From contig NZ_JAIVKX010000009.1 of NCBI RefSeq assembly GCF_020524285.1, positions 1-64,000 of the forward strand: a stretch of 64,000 bases of DNA. Reading direction: 5' to 3'. The notes beneath the pieces were generated by a model. That model was not told the origin of the DNA and searched no databases. It worked only from the letters and a program-made list of their open reading frames with translations. Below are positions 8,265 through 20,510 of this stretch, piece after piece; positions within the stretch are counted from its first letter, which is position 1, and every line of letters begins with the position of its first letter. This DNA is from Alloyangia pacifica (lineage in GTDB: Bacteria > Pseudomonadota > Alphaproteobacteria > Rhodobacterales > Rhodobacteraceae). Both the position numbers and the translations under genes were made by a program.

Positions 8265-9023
8265 ATGCTGACCCCGATCGTCCAGACCCCGCGTTACCGG
8301 CTGGTGGCCGAGGAGATCGCCGCGCGCATCCGCGCCGGCGATTTCGCCCCCGGTACCAAGATGCCCGCGGACAAGGACCTGGTTGCCCAGCTCGGGGTCA
8401 GCCGCACCACGGTGCGCGAGGCGATGATCGCGCTCGAGCTGATGGGCTACGTGGTCACCCGCTACGGCGCGGGCGCCTTCGTCGCCGACCCGCTGCCCAC
8501 CTCTCAGGAAGAGGCGCTGGGGCTGCCCGGTTTCTACGAGTTGGTCGAGGCGCGTTTCGTCATCGAGCCCGAGATCGCGGCCATCGCCGCCAGCACCGTC
8601 ACGCCGGGGCAGATCGCCCAGCTGAAGCGCTGCATCGAAGGCATGTGTGACACCAGCCTGCCCTTCGCCCGGATCGAGGCGCATGACCGCGAGTTCCACC
8701 TGATCATCGCGCGGTCCACCGGCAATTCGCTGTTCGTGTCGATGGTCGAGGATTTCTGGCACGCCCGCCAGCGCTACCCGGAGTGGACGCGCCTCAACAA
8801 CCGCCAGAGCTCGGAGGACATCGCGCGCTTCTACGGCGACGAACACGTCGCCATCGTCGAGGCGCTGTCCGCGGGCGACCCCGAGGCCGCACGTGCGGCC
8901 ATGGCGCGGCACTGCCGCAACTCGGGCCAGCCGCTGCTGGAGCGTTGGCAACTGCTCGAAGGGGAAGCCGGTGTCGAGGAAGTCCTGCACCGCCTGAAGG
9001 CGCGCGTCGGCCGGGACGGGTAA
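8265..9023 (+). CDS. GntR-family (FCD) transcriptional regulator
   Basis: A 252-residue regulator with an N-terminal winged helix (about 8-75; GTKMPADKDLVAQLGVSRTT then VREAMIALELMGYV) and a C-terminal all-helical FCD ligand domain (about 90-235) carrying the metal/ligand-site residues in DREFH (about 142-146) and the histidine in GDEHVAIVEAL. Regulators of this type generally repress sugar-acid uptake and catabolism until the acid binds. As the last gene of the dctP-denD operon it probably controls that operon through the dyad at 6100-6114. Confidence 0.85.
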   Translation: MLTPIVQTPRYRLVAEEIAARIRAGDFAPGTKMPADKDLVAQLGVSRTTVREAMIALELMGYVVTRYGAGAFVADPLPTSQEEALGLPGFYELVEARFVIEPEIAAIAASTVTPGQIAQLKRCIEGMCDTSLPFARIEAHDREFHLIIARSTGNSLFVSMVEDFWHARQRYPEWTRLNNRQSSEDIARFYGDEHVAIVEALSAGDPEAARAAMARHCRNSGQPLLERWQLLEGEAGVEEVLHRLKARVGRDG

Positions 9024-9027
9024 GAGC

Positions 9028-9093
9028 AAGGGGCTCCGCCCCCTCTGCGGCGTCGCCGCATTCACCCCCGGCGGATTTGGAAAGAGAAGAAGG
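9028..9093. repeat. Rhodobacteraceae-type interspersed intergenic repeat, copy 1
   Basis: A GC-rich hairpin (GGGGCTCCGCCCCC) followed by a second small hairpin and the block CCCCCGGCGGATTTGGAAAG then AGAAGAAGGG. The same order (GC hairpin, CCCCCGGCG, ATTTG, GAAGAAGGG) recurs at 15099-15151 inside the nrd operon. I recall similar blocks as common intergenic repeats in this bacterial family; their function is unknown. Confidence 0.55.
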
Positions 9094-9116
9094 GCCCGCC
9101 GCCCACATGGAAAAAG

Positions 9117-9141
9117 GCCCGCATGCCAGAAGCATGCGGGC
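9117..9141 (-). terminator. Intrinsic terminator of katG
   Basis: Ten-bp perfect stem GCCCGCATGC / GCATGCGGGC with a five-base loop; on the minus strand it is followed by CTTTTTCC, 24 bases after the katG stop codon. Confidence 0.75.
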
Positions 9142-9164
9142 ATTTCCTCACCTCGTGCGCGGGA

Positions 9165-11660
<2,496 letters not shown>

Positions 11661-11680
11661 GGGAAGGGGGAAGGAAGTGC

Positions 11681-11785
11681 GCGGCGGCCCCAAGGGAGGA
11701 GGAGAAGGGCCGCCGCTGATTTCCGGGGATGAGGGAGGAGAAGAAAAACCCCGAAAAATTCCGTTGGCGCGTTGCCGCACCGACA
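11681..11785 (-). ncRNA. Cuckoo/CcsR-type small RNA, locus 1
   Basis: Read on the minus strand this is a double-hairpin RNA. The hairpin nearer the promoter (plus coordinates 11724-11753, stem CGGGG/CCCCG) shows CTCCTCCC in its loop. The second (11681-11716, perfect 10-bp stem GCGGCGGCCC/GGGCCGCCGC) shows CCTCCTCCC. Two stem-loops exposing an anti-Shine-Dalgarno motif define the cuckoo RNA family (CcsR in Rhodobacter, related RNAs in rhizobia), stress-induced RNAs that may act by titrating or pairing with other molecules. A promoter sits at 11792-11820. No small DUF1127 gene, which accompanies CcsR in Rhodobacter, was found here. The 3' end is not defined by a T-run. Confidence 0.7.
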
Positions 11786-11791
11786 AGCTCC

Positions 11792-11820
11792 TATCTAGGC
11801 AAGCGCCCCACGCCGGACAA
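11792..11820 (-). promoter_or_regulatory. Promoter of small RNA locus 1
   Basis: On the minus strand TTGTCC, a 17-base spacer and TAGATA; transcription would start near 11785, directly before the first hairpin of the RNA. Confidence 0.55.
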
Positions 11821-11968
11821 TCGACAATCCTGCAGAGCCGTCTTGACGGTTTTGCATGGCGCGATCTGTGGCGTCGCAGAGCCCTGTCCTGTAGGGCGGG
11901 CCGCGTTGCGCGCGTGCCTCAGTGCTGAGCAGCCGATTGGATTTGGCGAGGTCAAGAGCAACTGTATG

Positions 11969-11999
11969 TTGACGTGATCTTGGTGGGGTGGTCTAGATA
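11969..11999 (+). promoter_or_regulatory. nrdH: Candidate promoter of the riboswitch-nrdHIEF transcript
   Basis: TTGACG at 11969-11974 and TAGATA at 11994-11999 (19-base spacer; TCTAGA gives 17). The predicted start near 12006 places the whole cobalamin riboswitch in the leader. Confidence 0.5.
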
Positions 12000-12019
12000 T
12001 AGTTGCTTTTCGGTTCATC

Positions 12020-12182
12020 GAGTCGGGCGACGGCCCGGCGCGGCGCTAAGAGGGAAACCGGTGAAACACCGGTGCTGCCCCCGCAACTGTAAGCGGCGAG
12101 TGAAGGCCCATTGAGCCACTGGGAGACCTCCCGGGAAGGCGCGGCCGGACCCACGACCCGCCAAGCCAGGAGACCTGCCGAA
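12020..12182 (+). promoter_or_regulatory. Cobalamin (B12) riboswitch controlling nrdHIEF
   Basis: The conserved blocks of the cobalamin riboswitch occur in order: AAGAGGGAA (12048 on), the CCGGTG...CACCGGTGCTGCCCC arm, CGCAACTGTAAGCGGCGAG, GCCACTGGGAGA, GGGAAGGCG and the closing CAAGCCAGGAGACCTGCC. AGACCTGCCG at 12171-12180 can pair with CGGCAGGT at 12231-12238, just before nrdH, so an alternative fold that affects transcription or translation of nrdH is likely. Adenosylcobalamin would switch the operon off, as expected when a B12-dependent class II reductase can replace the class Ib enzyme. Confidence 0.93.
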
Positions 12183-12291
12183 GGCCCAACGAATGACCAC
12201 GAACGGAGGGTTCGGGGCGTGTAAGACCCGCGGCAGGTGCAGGACCTGTCTGGGTGCGCGTTCCTGCCCTGCAAGCTTAGGACGCAAGAGC

Positions 12292-12513
12292 ATGATCACC
12301 GTCTACTCGAAACCCGCCTGCGTGCAGTGCACCGCCACCACCCGCGCGCTCGACGCCAAGGGGCTGGACTACAACGTGATCGACCTCACCGAGGACGACG
12401 CGGCAATGTCGATGGTCACCGAGCTCGGCTACCGCCAGGCCCCCGTGGTCACCTTCGGCGACGACCACTGGTCGGGCTTCCGCCCGGACCTGATCGCCCG
12501 CCTCGCGAACTGA
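12292..12513 (+). CDS. nrdH: NrdH-redoxin
   Basis: A 73-residue glutaredoxin-like protein with thioredoxin-like redox behaviour. The redox motif CVQC (11-14), the cis-proline segment QAPVV (51-55) and the WSGFRPD C-terminal motif (61-67) are typical of NrdH. It delivers electrons to the class Ib ribonucleotide reductase NrdE. ATG 12292 is preferred over an upstream in-frame start because it begins with the family's MITVYSKP and follows AGGACGCAAG. First gene of nrdHIEF, behind the B12 riboswitch. Confidence 0.93.
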   Translation: MITVYSKPACVQCTATTRALDAKGLDYNVIDLTEDDAAMSMVTELGYRQAPVVTFGDDHWSGFRPDLIARLAN

Positions 12514-12563
12514 GCGCGGCAACAGCACAGAGATCGCAACCGGGAACGGAACGGGGATCGGAC

Positions 12564-12977
12564 ATGTCAGGGCTCGTCTACTTCTCCTCTGCCAGCGGCA
12601 ACACGGCGCGCTTCGTCGCCAGCCTCGAACGGGCGGCGCTGCGCATTCCGGTCTCGCCCAAGGATCAGGCGCCCGAACTTTGCGATCCCTTCGTGCTGAT
12701 CTGCCCGACCTATGCCGATGGCGAAGGCCGGGGCGCGGTGCCGAAACAGGTGATCCGCTTTCTCAACGACCCGTCCCGCCGCGCGCTGCTGCGCGGCGTG
12801 ATCGCCGGCGGCAACCGCAACTTCGGCGAGACCTTCGCCCTCGCGGGCCGCGTCATCGCGCAAAAATGCAATGTCCCCCTGCTCTATTCCTTCGAGCTGG
12901 CGGGCACGACCAAGGATTTCGCCCGCGTCAATGACGGGCTCGACGCTTTCTGGGGGACCCCATGCTTGACCGCCTGA
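12564..12977 (+). CDS. nrdI: NrdI flavodoxin-like maturase
   Basis: A 137-residue flavodoxin-like protein with the FMN phosphate loop [11 protein letters not shown] (7-17) and the [17 protein letters not shown] segment (47-63), then [10 protein letters not shown] (85-94), all standard for NrdI. It supplies superoxide/peroxide to assemble the dimanganese-tyrosyl radical cofactor in NrdF. Its last codons overlap the start of nrdE by 16 bases, so the two are translationally coupled. Confidence 0.93.
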   Translation: MSGLVYFSSASGNTARFVASLERAALRIPVSPKDQAPELCDPFVLICPTYADGEGRGAVPKQVIRFLNDPSRRALLRGVIAGGNRNFGETFALAGRVIAQKCNVPLLYSFELAGTTKDFARVNDGLDAFWGTPCLTA

Positions 12978-15085
12978 ACGAGACGCTGGACTACCACGCG
13001 CTCAATGCCATGCTGAACCTCTACGATGCGGACGGCAACATCCGCTTCGAGGCCGACCGGATGGCGGCGCGGCAATACTTCCTGCAGCACGTGAACCAGA
13101 ACACCGTGTTCTTCCACTCGCTGACGGAAAAGCTCGGCTACCTCGTCGAGGAAGGCTACTACGAGGCCGAGGTGCTCGAGCAGTACCAGCCCGCCTTCCT
13201 GCAGAAGATCTGGGACGCGGCCTTTGCCAAGAAGTTCCGCTTCCCGACCTTCCTCGGCGCGTTCAAGTATTACACCTCCTACACGCTGAAGACTCGCGAC
13301 GGGAAACGCTTCCTCGAGCGCTACGAGGACCGCGTGGTCATGGTGGCGCTGGCGTTGGCGCGCGGCGACGAAGGGCTGGCAATGTCCTTCATGGAAGAGA
13401 TCCTTTCGGGCCGCTTCCAGCCCGCCACGCCGACCTTCCTCAATGCGGGCAAGAAGAGCCGGGGCGAGCTGATCTCCTGCTTCCTGCTGCGCATCGAAGA
13501 CAACATGGAAAGCATCGGCCGCGCGATCAACTCGTCGCTGCAACTGTCGAAGCGCGGCGGCGGCGTCGCCCTGATGCTGACCAATATCCGTGAGGCCGGT
13601 GCCCCGATCAAGGGCATCGAGAACCAGTCCTCGGGCGTCATCCCGGTGATGAAGCTGCTCGAGGACAGCTTCTCTTACGCCAACCAGCTCGGCGCGCGTC
13701 AGGGCGCGGGCGCGGTCTACCTGAACGCGCACCACCCCGACATCCTGAAGTTCCTCGACACCAAGCGCGAGAACGCCGACGAGAAGATCCGCATCAAGAC
13801 TCTCAGCCTTGGCGTGGTGATCCCCGACGTGACCTTCGAGCTCGCCAAGCGCAACGAGCCGATGTACCTCTTCTCGCCGCATGACGTGCAGAAGGTCTAC
13901 GGCGTGCCCTTCTCGGAAATCTCGGTCACCGAGAAATACGAGGAGATGGTCGAGGACAAGCGCATCCGCAAGACCAAGATCAACGCCCGCGCCTTCTTCC
14001 AGACGCTGGCCGAGATCCAGTTCGAGAGCGGCTATCCCTACATCATGTTCGAGGACACGGTGAACGAGATGAACCCGGTGGACGGGCGCATCACCATGTC
14101 GAACCTCTGCTCGGAGATCCTGCAGGTGGCCGAGGCGTCGGAGTTCAACGACGACCTGAGCTATTCCAAGCTCGGCACCGACATTTCGTGCAACCTCGGC
14201 TCGATGAACATCGCCAAGACCATGGACGGTCCGGACTTCGGCACCTCGATCGAGACCGCGATCCGCGCGCTGACCGCCGTGTCGGAAATGTCGGCGATCG
14301 ACAGCGTCCCCTCGATCCGCCGCGGCAATGACGAGAGCCGCGCGATTGGCCTCGGCCAGATGAACCTGCATGGCTACCTCGCCCGCGAGCACGTGCACTA
14401 CGGATCCGACGAGGGGGTCGAGTTCACCTCGGTCTATTTCGCCGCCGTGGCCTATCATGCGCTGCGCGCCTCCTGCGCCATGGCGCGGGAAAAGGGCATG
14501 ACCTTCAAGGGGTTCGAGAAGTCGAAATACGCCGACGGCAGCTTCTTCGAGAAATACGTCACCCGCGACTGGCTGCCCGAGAGCGAGACCGTCACCAAGC
14601 TCTTTGACGGCATCACCCTGCCCACCCGTTCCGACTGGGAGGCGCTGAAGGCCGACGTGATGGAGCACGGGCTTTACAACCGCAACTTGCAGGCGGTGCC
14701 GCCGACCGGCTCGATCAGCTACATCAACAACTCGACCTCCTCGATCCACCCGATCGTGTCGAAGATCGAGATCCGCAAGGAAGGCAAGATCGGCCGCGTC
14801 TACTACCCGGCCGCCTTCATGAACAACGAGAACCTCGAGTATTACCGCGACGCCTACGAGATCGGTCCGGAGAAGCTCATCGACACCTATGCCGCGGCCA
14901 CCGAGCACGTCGACCAGGGCCTGTCGCTGACGCTCTTCTTCCCCGCCGAGGCGACGACGCGAGACATCAACCGCGCGCAGATCTACGCGTGGAAGAAGGG
15001 GATCAAGACGATCTACTACGTGCGCCTGCGCCAGACTGCGCTGGAAGGCACCGAGGTGCAGGGCTGCGTCTCCTGCACGCTCTGA
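12962..15085 (+). CDS. nrdE: Class Ib ribonucleoside-diphosphate reductase, alpha subunit
   Basis: A 707-residue catalytic subunit without the ATP-cone, as expected for class Ib. Visible landmarks are [17 protein letters not shown] (about 176-192), KRGGGVA, the active-site SNLCSEIL (about 380-387, Cys and Glu of the radical site), [17 protein letters not shown] (about 580-596) and the C-terminal redox pair in GCVSCTL. It reduces NDPs to dNDPs in the cytoplasm using the NrdF radical and NrdH electrons. It overlaps nrdI and is separated from nrdF by a 120-base gap with an interspersed repeat. Confidence 0.97.
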   Translation: MLDRLNETLDYHALNAMLNLYDADGNIRFEADRMAARQYFLQHVNQNTVFFHSLTEKLGYLVEEGYYEAEVLEQYQPAFLQKIWDAAFAKKFRFPTFLGAFKYYTSYTLKTRDGKRFLERYEDRVVMVALALARGDEGLAMSFMEEILSGRFQPATPTFLNAGKKSRGELISCFLLRIEDNMESIGRAINSSLQLSKRGGGVALMLTNIREAGAPIKGIENQSSGVIPVMKLLEDSFSYANQLGARQGAGAVYLNAHHPDILKFLDTKRENADEKIRIKTLSLGVVIPDVTFELAKRNEPMYLFSPHDVQKVYGVPFSEISVTEKYEEMVEDKRIRKTKINARAFFQTLAEIQFESGYPYIMFEDTVNEMNPVDGRITMSNLCSEILQVAEASEFNDDLSYSKLGTDISCNLGSMNIAKTMDGPDFGTSIETAIRALTAVSEMSAIDSVPSIRRGNDESRAIGLGQMNLHGYLAREHVHYGSDEGVEFTSVYFAAVAYHALRASCAMAREKGMTFKGFEKSKYADGSFFEKYVTRDWLPESETVTKLFDGITLPTRSDWEALKADVMEHGLYNRNLQAVPPTGSISYINNSTSSIHPIVSKIEIRKEGKIGRVYYPAAFMNNENLEYYRDAYEIGPEKLIDTYAAATEHVDQGLSLTLFFPAEATTRDINRAQIYAWKKGIKTIYYVRLRQTALEGTEVQGCVSCTL

Positions 15086-15098
15086 GCCCGGCGCCGAA

Positions 15099-15151
15099 CC
15101 GGGGGCGTTGCCCCCGGACCCCCGGCGTATTTGAGGAACAATGAAGAAGGG
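15099..15151. repeat. Rhodobacteraceae-type interspersed repeat, copy 2 (nrdE-nrdF gap)
   Basis: GGGGGCGTTGCCCCC hairpin followed by CCCCCGGCGTATTTGAGGAA and CAATGAAGAAGGGG, the same arrangement as at 9028-9093. It sits inside an operon and may act as a processing or stabilising structure between nrdE and nrdF. Confidence 0.55.
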
Positions 15152-15193
15152 GCGCGCGCGCCTCGCAAGGGATGAGGGCCGCTGGCCCGATAA

Positions 15194-16180
<987 letters not shown>

Positions 16181-16200
16181 TCCCTCTCGGATGTTGAGAC

Positions 16201-16234
16201 AGCCGCAGGCGGGTCCTCCGTCTGCGGCTTTTTT
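16201..16234 (+). terminator. Intrinsic terminator of nrdHIEF
   Basis: A 12-bp stem (AGCCGCAGGCGG / CCGTCTGCGGCT, one G-T pair) with a short loop and a run of six T, 20 bases after the nrdF stop. Confidence 0.9.
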
Positions 16235-16297
16235 CATGCCCGTTGGCGGCCGAGTTTTGGGGCGGAAAAATCGCGCAGACGGCCTGCGAGCAACATG

Positions 16298-16335
16298 AAG
16301 CGCCGACCGCAACTTGCGGCCGGCGCTTCGTTTTT
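16298..16335 (+). terminator. Second hairpin terminator between nrdF and the TonB receptor gene
   Basis: GAAGCGCCG-CCGC arms pair across AACTT with GCGG-CGGCGCTTC, followed on the plus strand by GTTTTTCG. It backs up the nrdF terminator. On the minus strand it is the first strong hairpin after the receptor gene but lacks a good T-run, so it may serve both directions unequally. Confidence 0.65.
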
Positions 16336-16353
16336 CGAAAATCAGCGCAGACC

Positions 16354-18654
16354 TCAGAAGGTCTTGGTCAGACCGAAGTAGTAGGCCCGGCCCGGTTCGT
16401 TGTAGGTTTCCGCACCGTCGCCCGAGCGCAGGATCTCGGTGTCGAAGAGGTTGGTCACCCCGGCCTTGAGGTCAAAGCCGTTGTCGAACTGGTAGGTCAT
16501 CCCGAGATTGACCAGCGTGTAGGGGTCGCGGTCGTCGGTGTCGTCGTTGGAATAGCCGCTGGCGGCGCTGTAGTCGGTCGCCTCGGTCGGGCCGTAGTGG
16601 GTGAGCGAGGGAACAAGGCTGAACTTTTCGTTCACGTTCCAGGTCACCGCGGCGTTGATCGTGTAGTCGGGGACCAGCGACAGCGGCACCTCGACTTCGA
16701 TGTCGTCATAGCTCTCGCCGTCCGAGGTGGTGCCGCCCTTGATCTTCAGCTTCTGGCTCGACTCGATCATGTAGGTGCCGTTCACCGCCAGCGAGACGCG
16801 CTCGCCGAGGGGCATGGCGAAGCTGCCTTCGAGGCCTTCGACCATCGACTCCGGCACGTTCTCCCACTGGTAGAGCCGCGCGGAGTTGCCGCTGACCAGC
16901 GTGGTGCCCACCTGCTCGGTGCCCGCCTGGATCTTGTTCCGGTAGTCGTTGTGGAAATAGGTCAGCGTCGCGTTGACGCCGTTCAGACCATTGTAGGCCA
17001 CACCGATTTCCGAGTTGATCGAGGTCTCGGGATCGAGGTCGTCGTTGCCCAGCACGTAGCAGGGACCATCGCCGACATAGGGATAGGGGCAGCCGTTGCC
17101 GCGCGTCGTATAGACGTAGGTGTCCGACAGTTGGTAGAGCGTCGGCGCCTTGAACGCCCGGGCCACGCCGCCCTTGACCGTCCATTCCGAGGTCACCGCG
17201 TAGGAAGCGTTCAGACCACCCGACCAGTTGTAGCCGAAGCTGTCGGCCCAGTCGACGCGCACCGAGGGGGTCAGCGTCAGCCGGTCGGTCCACTCGATGT
17301 TGTCCTCGAGGTAGAGCCCGAGAGTGAGCTGCTCGGTGATGTCGTCGCCCGTGGTGGAGTCGATGCTGCCATCGTCCGCGGTGATCGACGAGAAGGAGCT
17401 GTAGTCGCTGAGATCGAGCTTCTCGTAGCGCACTTCCGCCCCGAGCGTCAGCGCCGAGGGGCGACCGAGGAAATCATTGTTGATATAGGCCTCGGACTTG
17501 CCCGCAATCGCCTGCAGGATCGCCGTATCCCAGTCGTCGGTGGCGTTGATCTGGCCTTCGACACCGCCGGCCGGACCTTCGGTGAGGCGGGTGTTGTCGG
17601 TGTGCTCGTACTGCAGGTAGCTCATCGTCTCACCCCAGCCGTAGCTGCCGTTGTGGGTGATCGCGAAGGTGCCCCGCTCCATCACATTGGTTTCCTCGCC
17701 GTCCTCGGCGAGATCGTCGACGATGGTGCCGCCGCTTTCGGTCAGCCCGCCGCCCAGCAGCTTGTCGCCAGCGTAGAGGTTGCCCTGCCGCGACCAGCCC
17801 AGGTCGAAGTCGAAACTGTTGCGGTCGCTCGGCGTCCAGCGCAGCAGCAGCGAGGCATCCTTGTTCACCACGCCTTCGTTGCCGGCGTCATAGCCGCATT
17901 CGGTCTCGTCGCCGGATCGGTCGTAGCAGGTCTCGCCCTCGACGGTTTCGGAGTTCAGCTCGGGATCATCGGCGTCGGTCTTGTTGTAGCTGCCGGAGAA
18001 GCGCAGCGAGAAGTCCTCGTTCAGCTTCTTCGCCCAGAGCAGATTGTAGCGCTGGGTCGCGCCTTCGAGGCTGCTTTCGGGCACGTCGAAGAAGGTGCCG
18101 ATCTGCAGCAGGTCCTCGTCGGGGGCCTTGGTGATGATGTTCACCACGCCGCCCGCCGCGCCGGAGCCGTAGCGCGCCGCAGCCGGGCCGCGGATGACCT
18201 CGATGCTGTCGACCATCTCGGCGGGCACCCAGTTGGTGTCGCCGCGGGTGTCGCGCTCGCCCGAGCGGCCCATCTTCACCGAGGTGCGCGACAGCACCGG
18301 CTTGCCGTCGATCAGGATCAGCACGTTTTCCGGGCCCATGCCGCGGATGTCGACCTGGCGCTGGTTGCCACGCTGGCCCGAGGCCGAGGTGCCGCTGAGG
18401 TTGACGCCGGGCATCTTGCGGATGATCTCGGCCACGTCGTTGACGACCGGTTGCTTTTCGAGATCCTCGGCGGTGATCGTCGAGGTGCCGAGCGCCTGCT
18501 TGATCTGTTCCTCGGCGGTCAGAACGATGGTGCCGAGCTCGTAGCCGCTATCGTCGTCGAGGGTGAGGTCCTGCGCCAGCGCCGGGGTCAGCGGGGCGGC
18601 GGACAGAAGGAAAACGGCAGTGCCAGAGGCAAGCCGTGCACGTGCGGATGCCAT
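16354..18654 (-). CDS. TonB-dependent siderophore receptor, FepA-like
   Basis: A 766-residue outer-membrane receptor. After a signal peptide (1-28, ALAQ) come a TonB-box-like GTIVLTAEEQ (about 40-49), the plug domain (about 55-190: ILIDGKPV, RGPAAARYGSGAAGGVVNI) and a 22-strand barrel ending in the terminal phenylalanine of YYFGLTKTF. Two cysteine pairs (CYDRSGDETEC and CPYPYVGDGPC) and NDDLDPETSINSEIGV match the FepA/catecholate receptor group. It takes up ferric siderophore using TonB energy. ATG 18654 follows AGAGGATCG. No siderophore ABC transporter or biosynthesis gene is adjacent. Confidence 0.85.
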   Translation of the reverse strand: MASARARLASGTAVFLLSAAPLTPALAQDLTLDDDSGYELGTIVLTAEEQIKQALGTSTITAEDLEKQPVVNDVAEIIRKMPGVNLSGTSASGQRGNQRQVDIRGMGPENVLILIDGKPVLSRTSVKMGRSGERDTRGDTNWVPAEMVDSIEVIRGPAAARYGSGAAGGVVNIITKAPDEDLLQIGTFFDVPESSLEGATQRYNLLWAKKLNEDFSLRFSGSYNKTDADDPELNSETVEGETCYDRSGDETECGYDAGNEGVVNKDASLLLRWTPSDRNSFDFDLGWSRQGNLYAGDKLLGGGLTESGGTIVDDLAEDGEETNVMERGTFAITHNGSYGWGETMSYLQYEHTDNTRLTEGPAGGVEGQINATDDWDTAILQAIAGKSEAYINNDFLGRPSALTLGAEVRYEKLDLSDYSSFSSITADDGSIDSTTGDDITEQLTLGLYLEDNIEWTDRLTLTPSVRVDWADSFGYNWSGGLNASYAVTSEWTVKGGVARAFKAPTLYQLSDTYVYTTRGNGCPYPYVGDGPCYVLGNDDLDPETSINSEIGVAYNGLNGVNATLTYFHNDYRNKIQAGTEQVGTTLVSGNSARLYQWENVPESMVEGLEGSFAMPLGERVSLAVNGTYMIESSQKLKIKGGTTSDGESYDDIEVEVPLSLVPDYTINAAVTWNVNEKFSLVPSLTHYGPTEATDYSAASGYSNDDTDDRDPYTLVNLGMTYQFDNGFDLKAGVTNLFDTEILRSGDGAETYNEPGRAYYFGLTKTF

Positions 18655-18760
18655 GAGCGATCCTCTCTGCGCGTTGAGGGTTTCACGATGGGTGGAGGTT
18701 CGCTGGCGGAAGCTGGCGCTAGTCTGCTGAACCATGCCAGAGGGCGTCAGGCAATAATCC

Positions 18761-18789
18761 AGATAAAATCACTCGGATATATGTCGCAA
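18761..18789 (-). promoter_or_regulatory. Candidate promoter of the TonB receptor gene
   Basis: Minus-strand TTGCGA and TTATCT with 17-base spacing in an AT-rich patch about 110 bases before the start codon. Iron control (Fur, Irr or RirA) is expected for such receptors, but no clear operator was recognised. Confidence 0.4.
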
Positions 18790-18897
18790 ATGTGCAACAA
18801 GCCATCAGCCCCACGATCGCTCACGTTAGGGCGCGCGTCTTTCGGTAATTCTGTGCGCTGGATCGCGCCGCGCCCGGAGTGTCGCCGAGACAAACGA

Positions 18898-18926
18898 GAC
18901 ACGCGCCGGGGGCACCGGCGCGTGTC
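18898..18926 (-). terminator. Hairpin after the amidase gene
   Basis: A 12-bp perfect stem GACACGCGCCGG / CCGGCGCGTGTC with a five-base loop, 34 bases after the stop of the minus-strand amidase gene. The tail on the minus strand is TCGTTTG, so it is a weak T-run terminator. Confidence 0.6.
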
Positions 18927-18959
18927 ATGCGTGGCAGACGCGGGTCTACGGTGCGGCAA

Positions 18960-20273
18960 TCAGGCCAGTTCGACCCCGTCACGGGCCAGCACCGCGCCTG
19001 CCAGTTTCGCCACCGCCAGTGCCGTGCGGTCGGCGTAGCGCCGCGCGACGAAGGAGATGCCGAGCGGCATGCCGTTCGGGCCGGTCAGCCCCGGCGCCGA
19101 GACGACGGGCACCTGCAGCAGCGTCCACATGGAGTTCATCGCCGCGTCGCCGGTACGCTCCAGCCCCACCGGTGCCTCGCCGCAGGCAGAGGGTGTCATG
19201 ATCGCATCGAAGCCGCTCATGACCTCGTCGAAGGCGGCGCGGCAGCGGTCGGCGAGCGTGTAGGCGTGGCGGGCGTCCTCCGGGGTGATCCCGCGCGCAT
19301 TGCCGACGATGCCGGTGTATTCGTCGTGGATGCCCGGCGTGTTGCGCACCTCGTTGAGGAAAGACGCCCGCCCCTCGCGGGCGAGGATCACCGAATGCGC
19401 CTCGGCGATGCCCGCGAAGAGCGGCGGCAGTTCGACCTCGATCACCTCGGCCCCGGCGAGGCGCAGCGCGTCGGCGGCCTCCTCCAGCGCCCGGCGCATC
19501 GGCGGCTCGGTGCGGTCCCACATGGGCGTGCGGCACAGGCCGATGCGGAGGCCTTCCAGCGTTGTCGGCTGCGGCGCCGGATCGAGGTCGAAAACATCGC
19601 AGAGCAGTTCGAGGTCATCGGCGCTGCGTGCGTAGAGCCCGAGCGTGTCGCAGGTCATCGAATATTGCTTCAGCCCCTCGCGGCTGATCACGCCCCATGT
19701 GGGCTTCATCCCCCAGATGCCGTTGAACGAGGCCGGGCGGATGGTCGAGCCGCCGGTCTGCGTGCCAAGCCCGATCGCCGCCATGCCGCAGGCCACCGCC
19801 GCAGCGGAGCCCGACGACGAGCCGCCCGGCGTGCGCGTCGGGTCGATCGGGTTGCGGGTCTTGCCGCCGCGGTTGGTCGAGGCGAACTCGGTGGTCACCG
19901 TCTTGCCCATGATCAGCGCCCCGGCCGCGCGCAGCGTGTCGACGCAGGCCGCGTCGACGCCGGGACGGCTGCCCTGATATCGGGCGGTGTTGTGCTCGGT
20001 GGGCATGTCCCTGGTGGCGATCACGTCCTTCACCGCCACGGTGACCCCCGCCAGCGGTCCGCGCAGCGGGGCGGCGTCCAGCGCCTCTGCCTGCGTTTTG
20101 AGCAGATCGGGGTCGAAATAGGAAAAAGCGGCTACCTTCGGCTCCCAATGGGCAACCCGCTGCAGCGTGGTCTCGGCGATCTCGGCGGCGCTGCGCCGGC
20201 CGGAGGCGAGATCGTCTGCGATCGCGCGGGCCGTCATCGGATCAGTGGTATCGGGCTCGTGGGTGACACTCAT
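18960..20273 (-). CDS. Amidase-signature family hydrolase
   Basis: A 437-residue amidase-signature enzyme with the full Lys-cisSer-Ser catalytic set: Lys82 in TVAVKDV, Ser152 in PGGSSSGSAAA and nucleophile Ser176 in TQTGGSTIRPA. It hydrolyses a carboxamide to acid plus ammonia in the cytoplasm; the substrate cannot be read from sequence. ATG 20273 follows AGGAGCCGCC. It is divergent from a PotD-type ABC importer that starts 237 bases away, so the importer probably brings in the amide or its precursor. The intergenic space holds 8-bp inverted arms (AGGCGAGC at 20350, GCTCGCCT at 20404). Confidence 0.85.
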   Translation of the reverse strand: MSVTHEPDTTDPMTARAIADDLASGRRSAAEIAETTLQRVAHWEPKVAAFSYFDPDLLKTQAEALDAAPLRGPLAGVTVAVKDVIATRDMPTEHNTARYQGSRPGVDAACVDTLRAAGALIMGKTVTTEFASTNRGGKTRNPIDPTRTPGGSSSGSAAAVACGMAAIGLGTQTGGSTIRPASFNGIWGMKPTWGVISREGLKQYSMTCDTLGLYARSADDLELLCDVFDLDPAPQPTTLEGLRIGLCRTPMWDRTEPPMRRALEEAADALRLAGAEVIEVELPPLFAGIAEAHSVILAREGRASFLNEVRNTPGIHDEYTGIVGNARGITPEDARHAYTLADRCRAAFDEVMSGFDAIMTPSACGEAPVGLERTGDAAMNSMWTLLQVPVVSAPGLTGPNGMPLGISFVARRYADRTALAVAKLAGAVLARDGVELA

Positions 20274-20510
20274 GGCGGCTCCTTTCCTGTCCCGTGCCGG
20301 GGCGCCTGCCCCTCACCGTCCCACAAGATCAGAAAGCGCGGACAAACGCAGGCGAGCTTTCTTCAGGCCCGCTACCAAATTTTCTCACTAGGTTTTTTCG
20401 CCCGCTCGCCTCGATCCTGAGGCCACCGGAACGCGCCCCCATGGGACGATCCCGGTCAAGGAGCCCGTCCGCAGAACCCGGGCCGCAGCCATCGTCCGCA
20501 GGAGAGACCC

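Noticed and set aside
16243-19038. A 931-codon plus-strand frame opposite the TonB receptor gene
   Set aside because: Shadow of the receptor, which has signal peptide, plug and barrel motifs on the minus strand.
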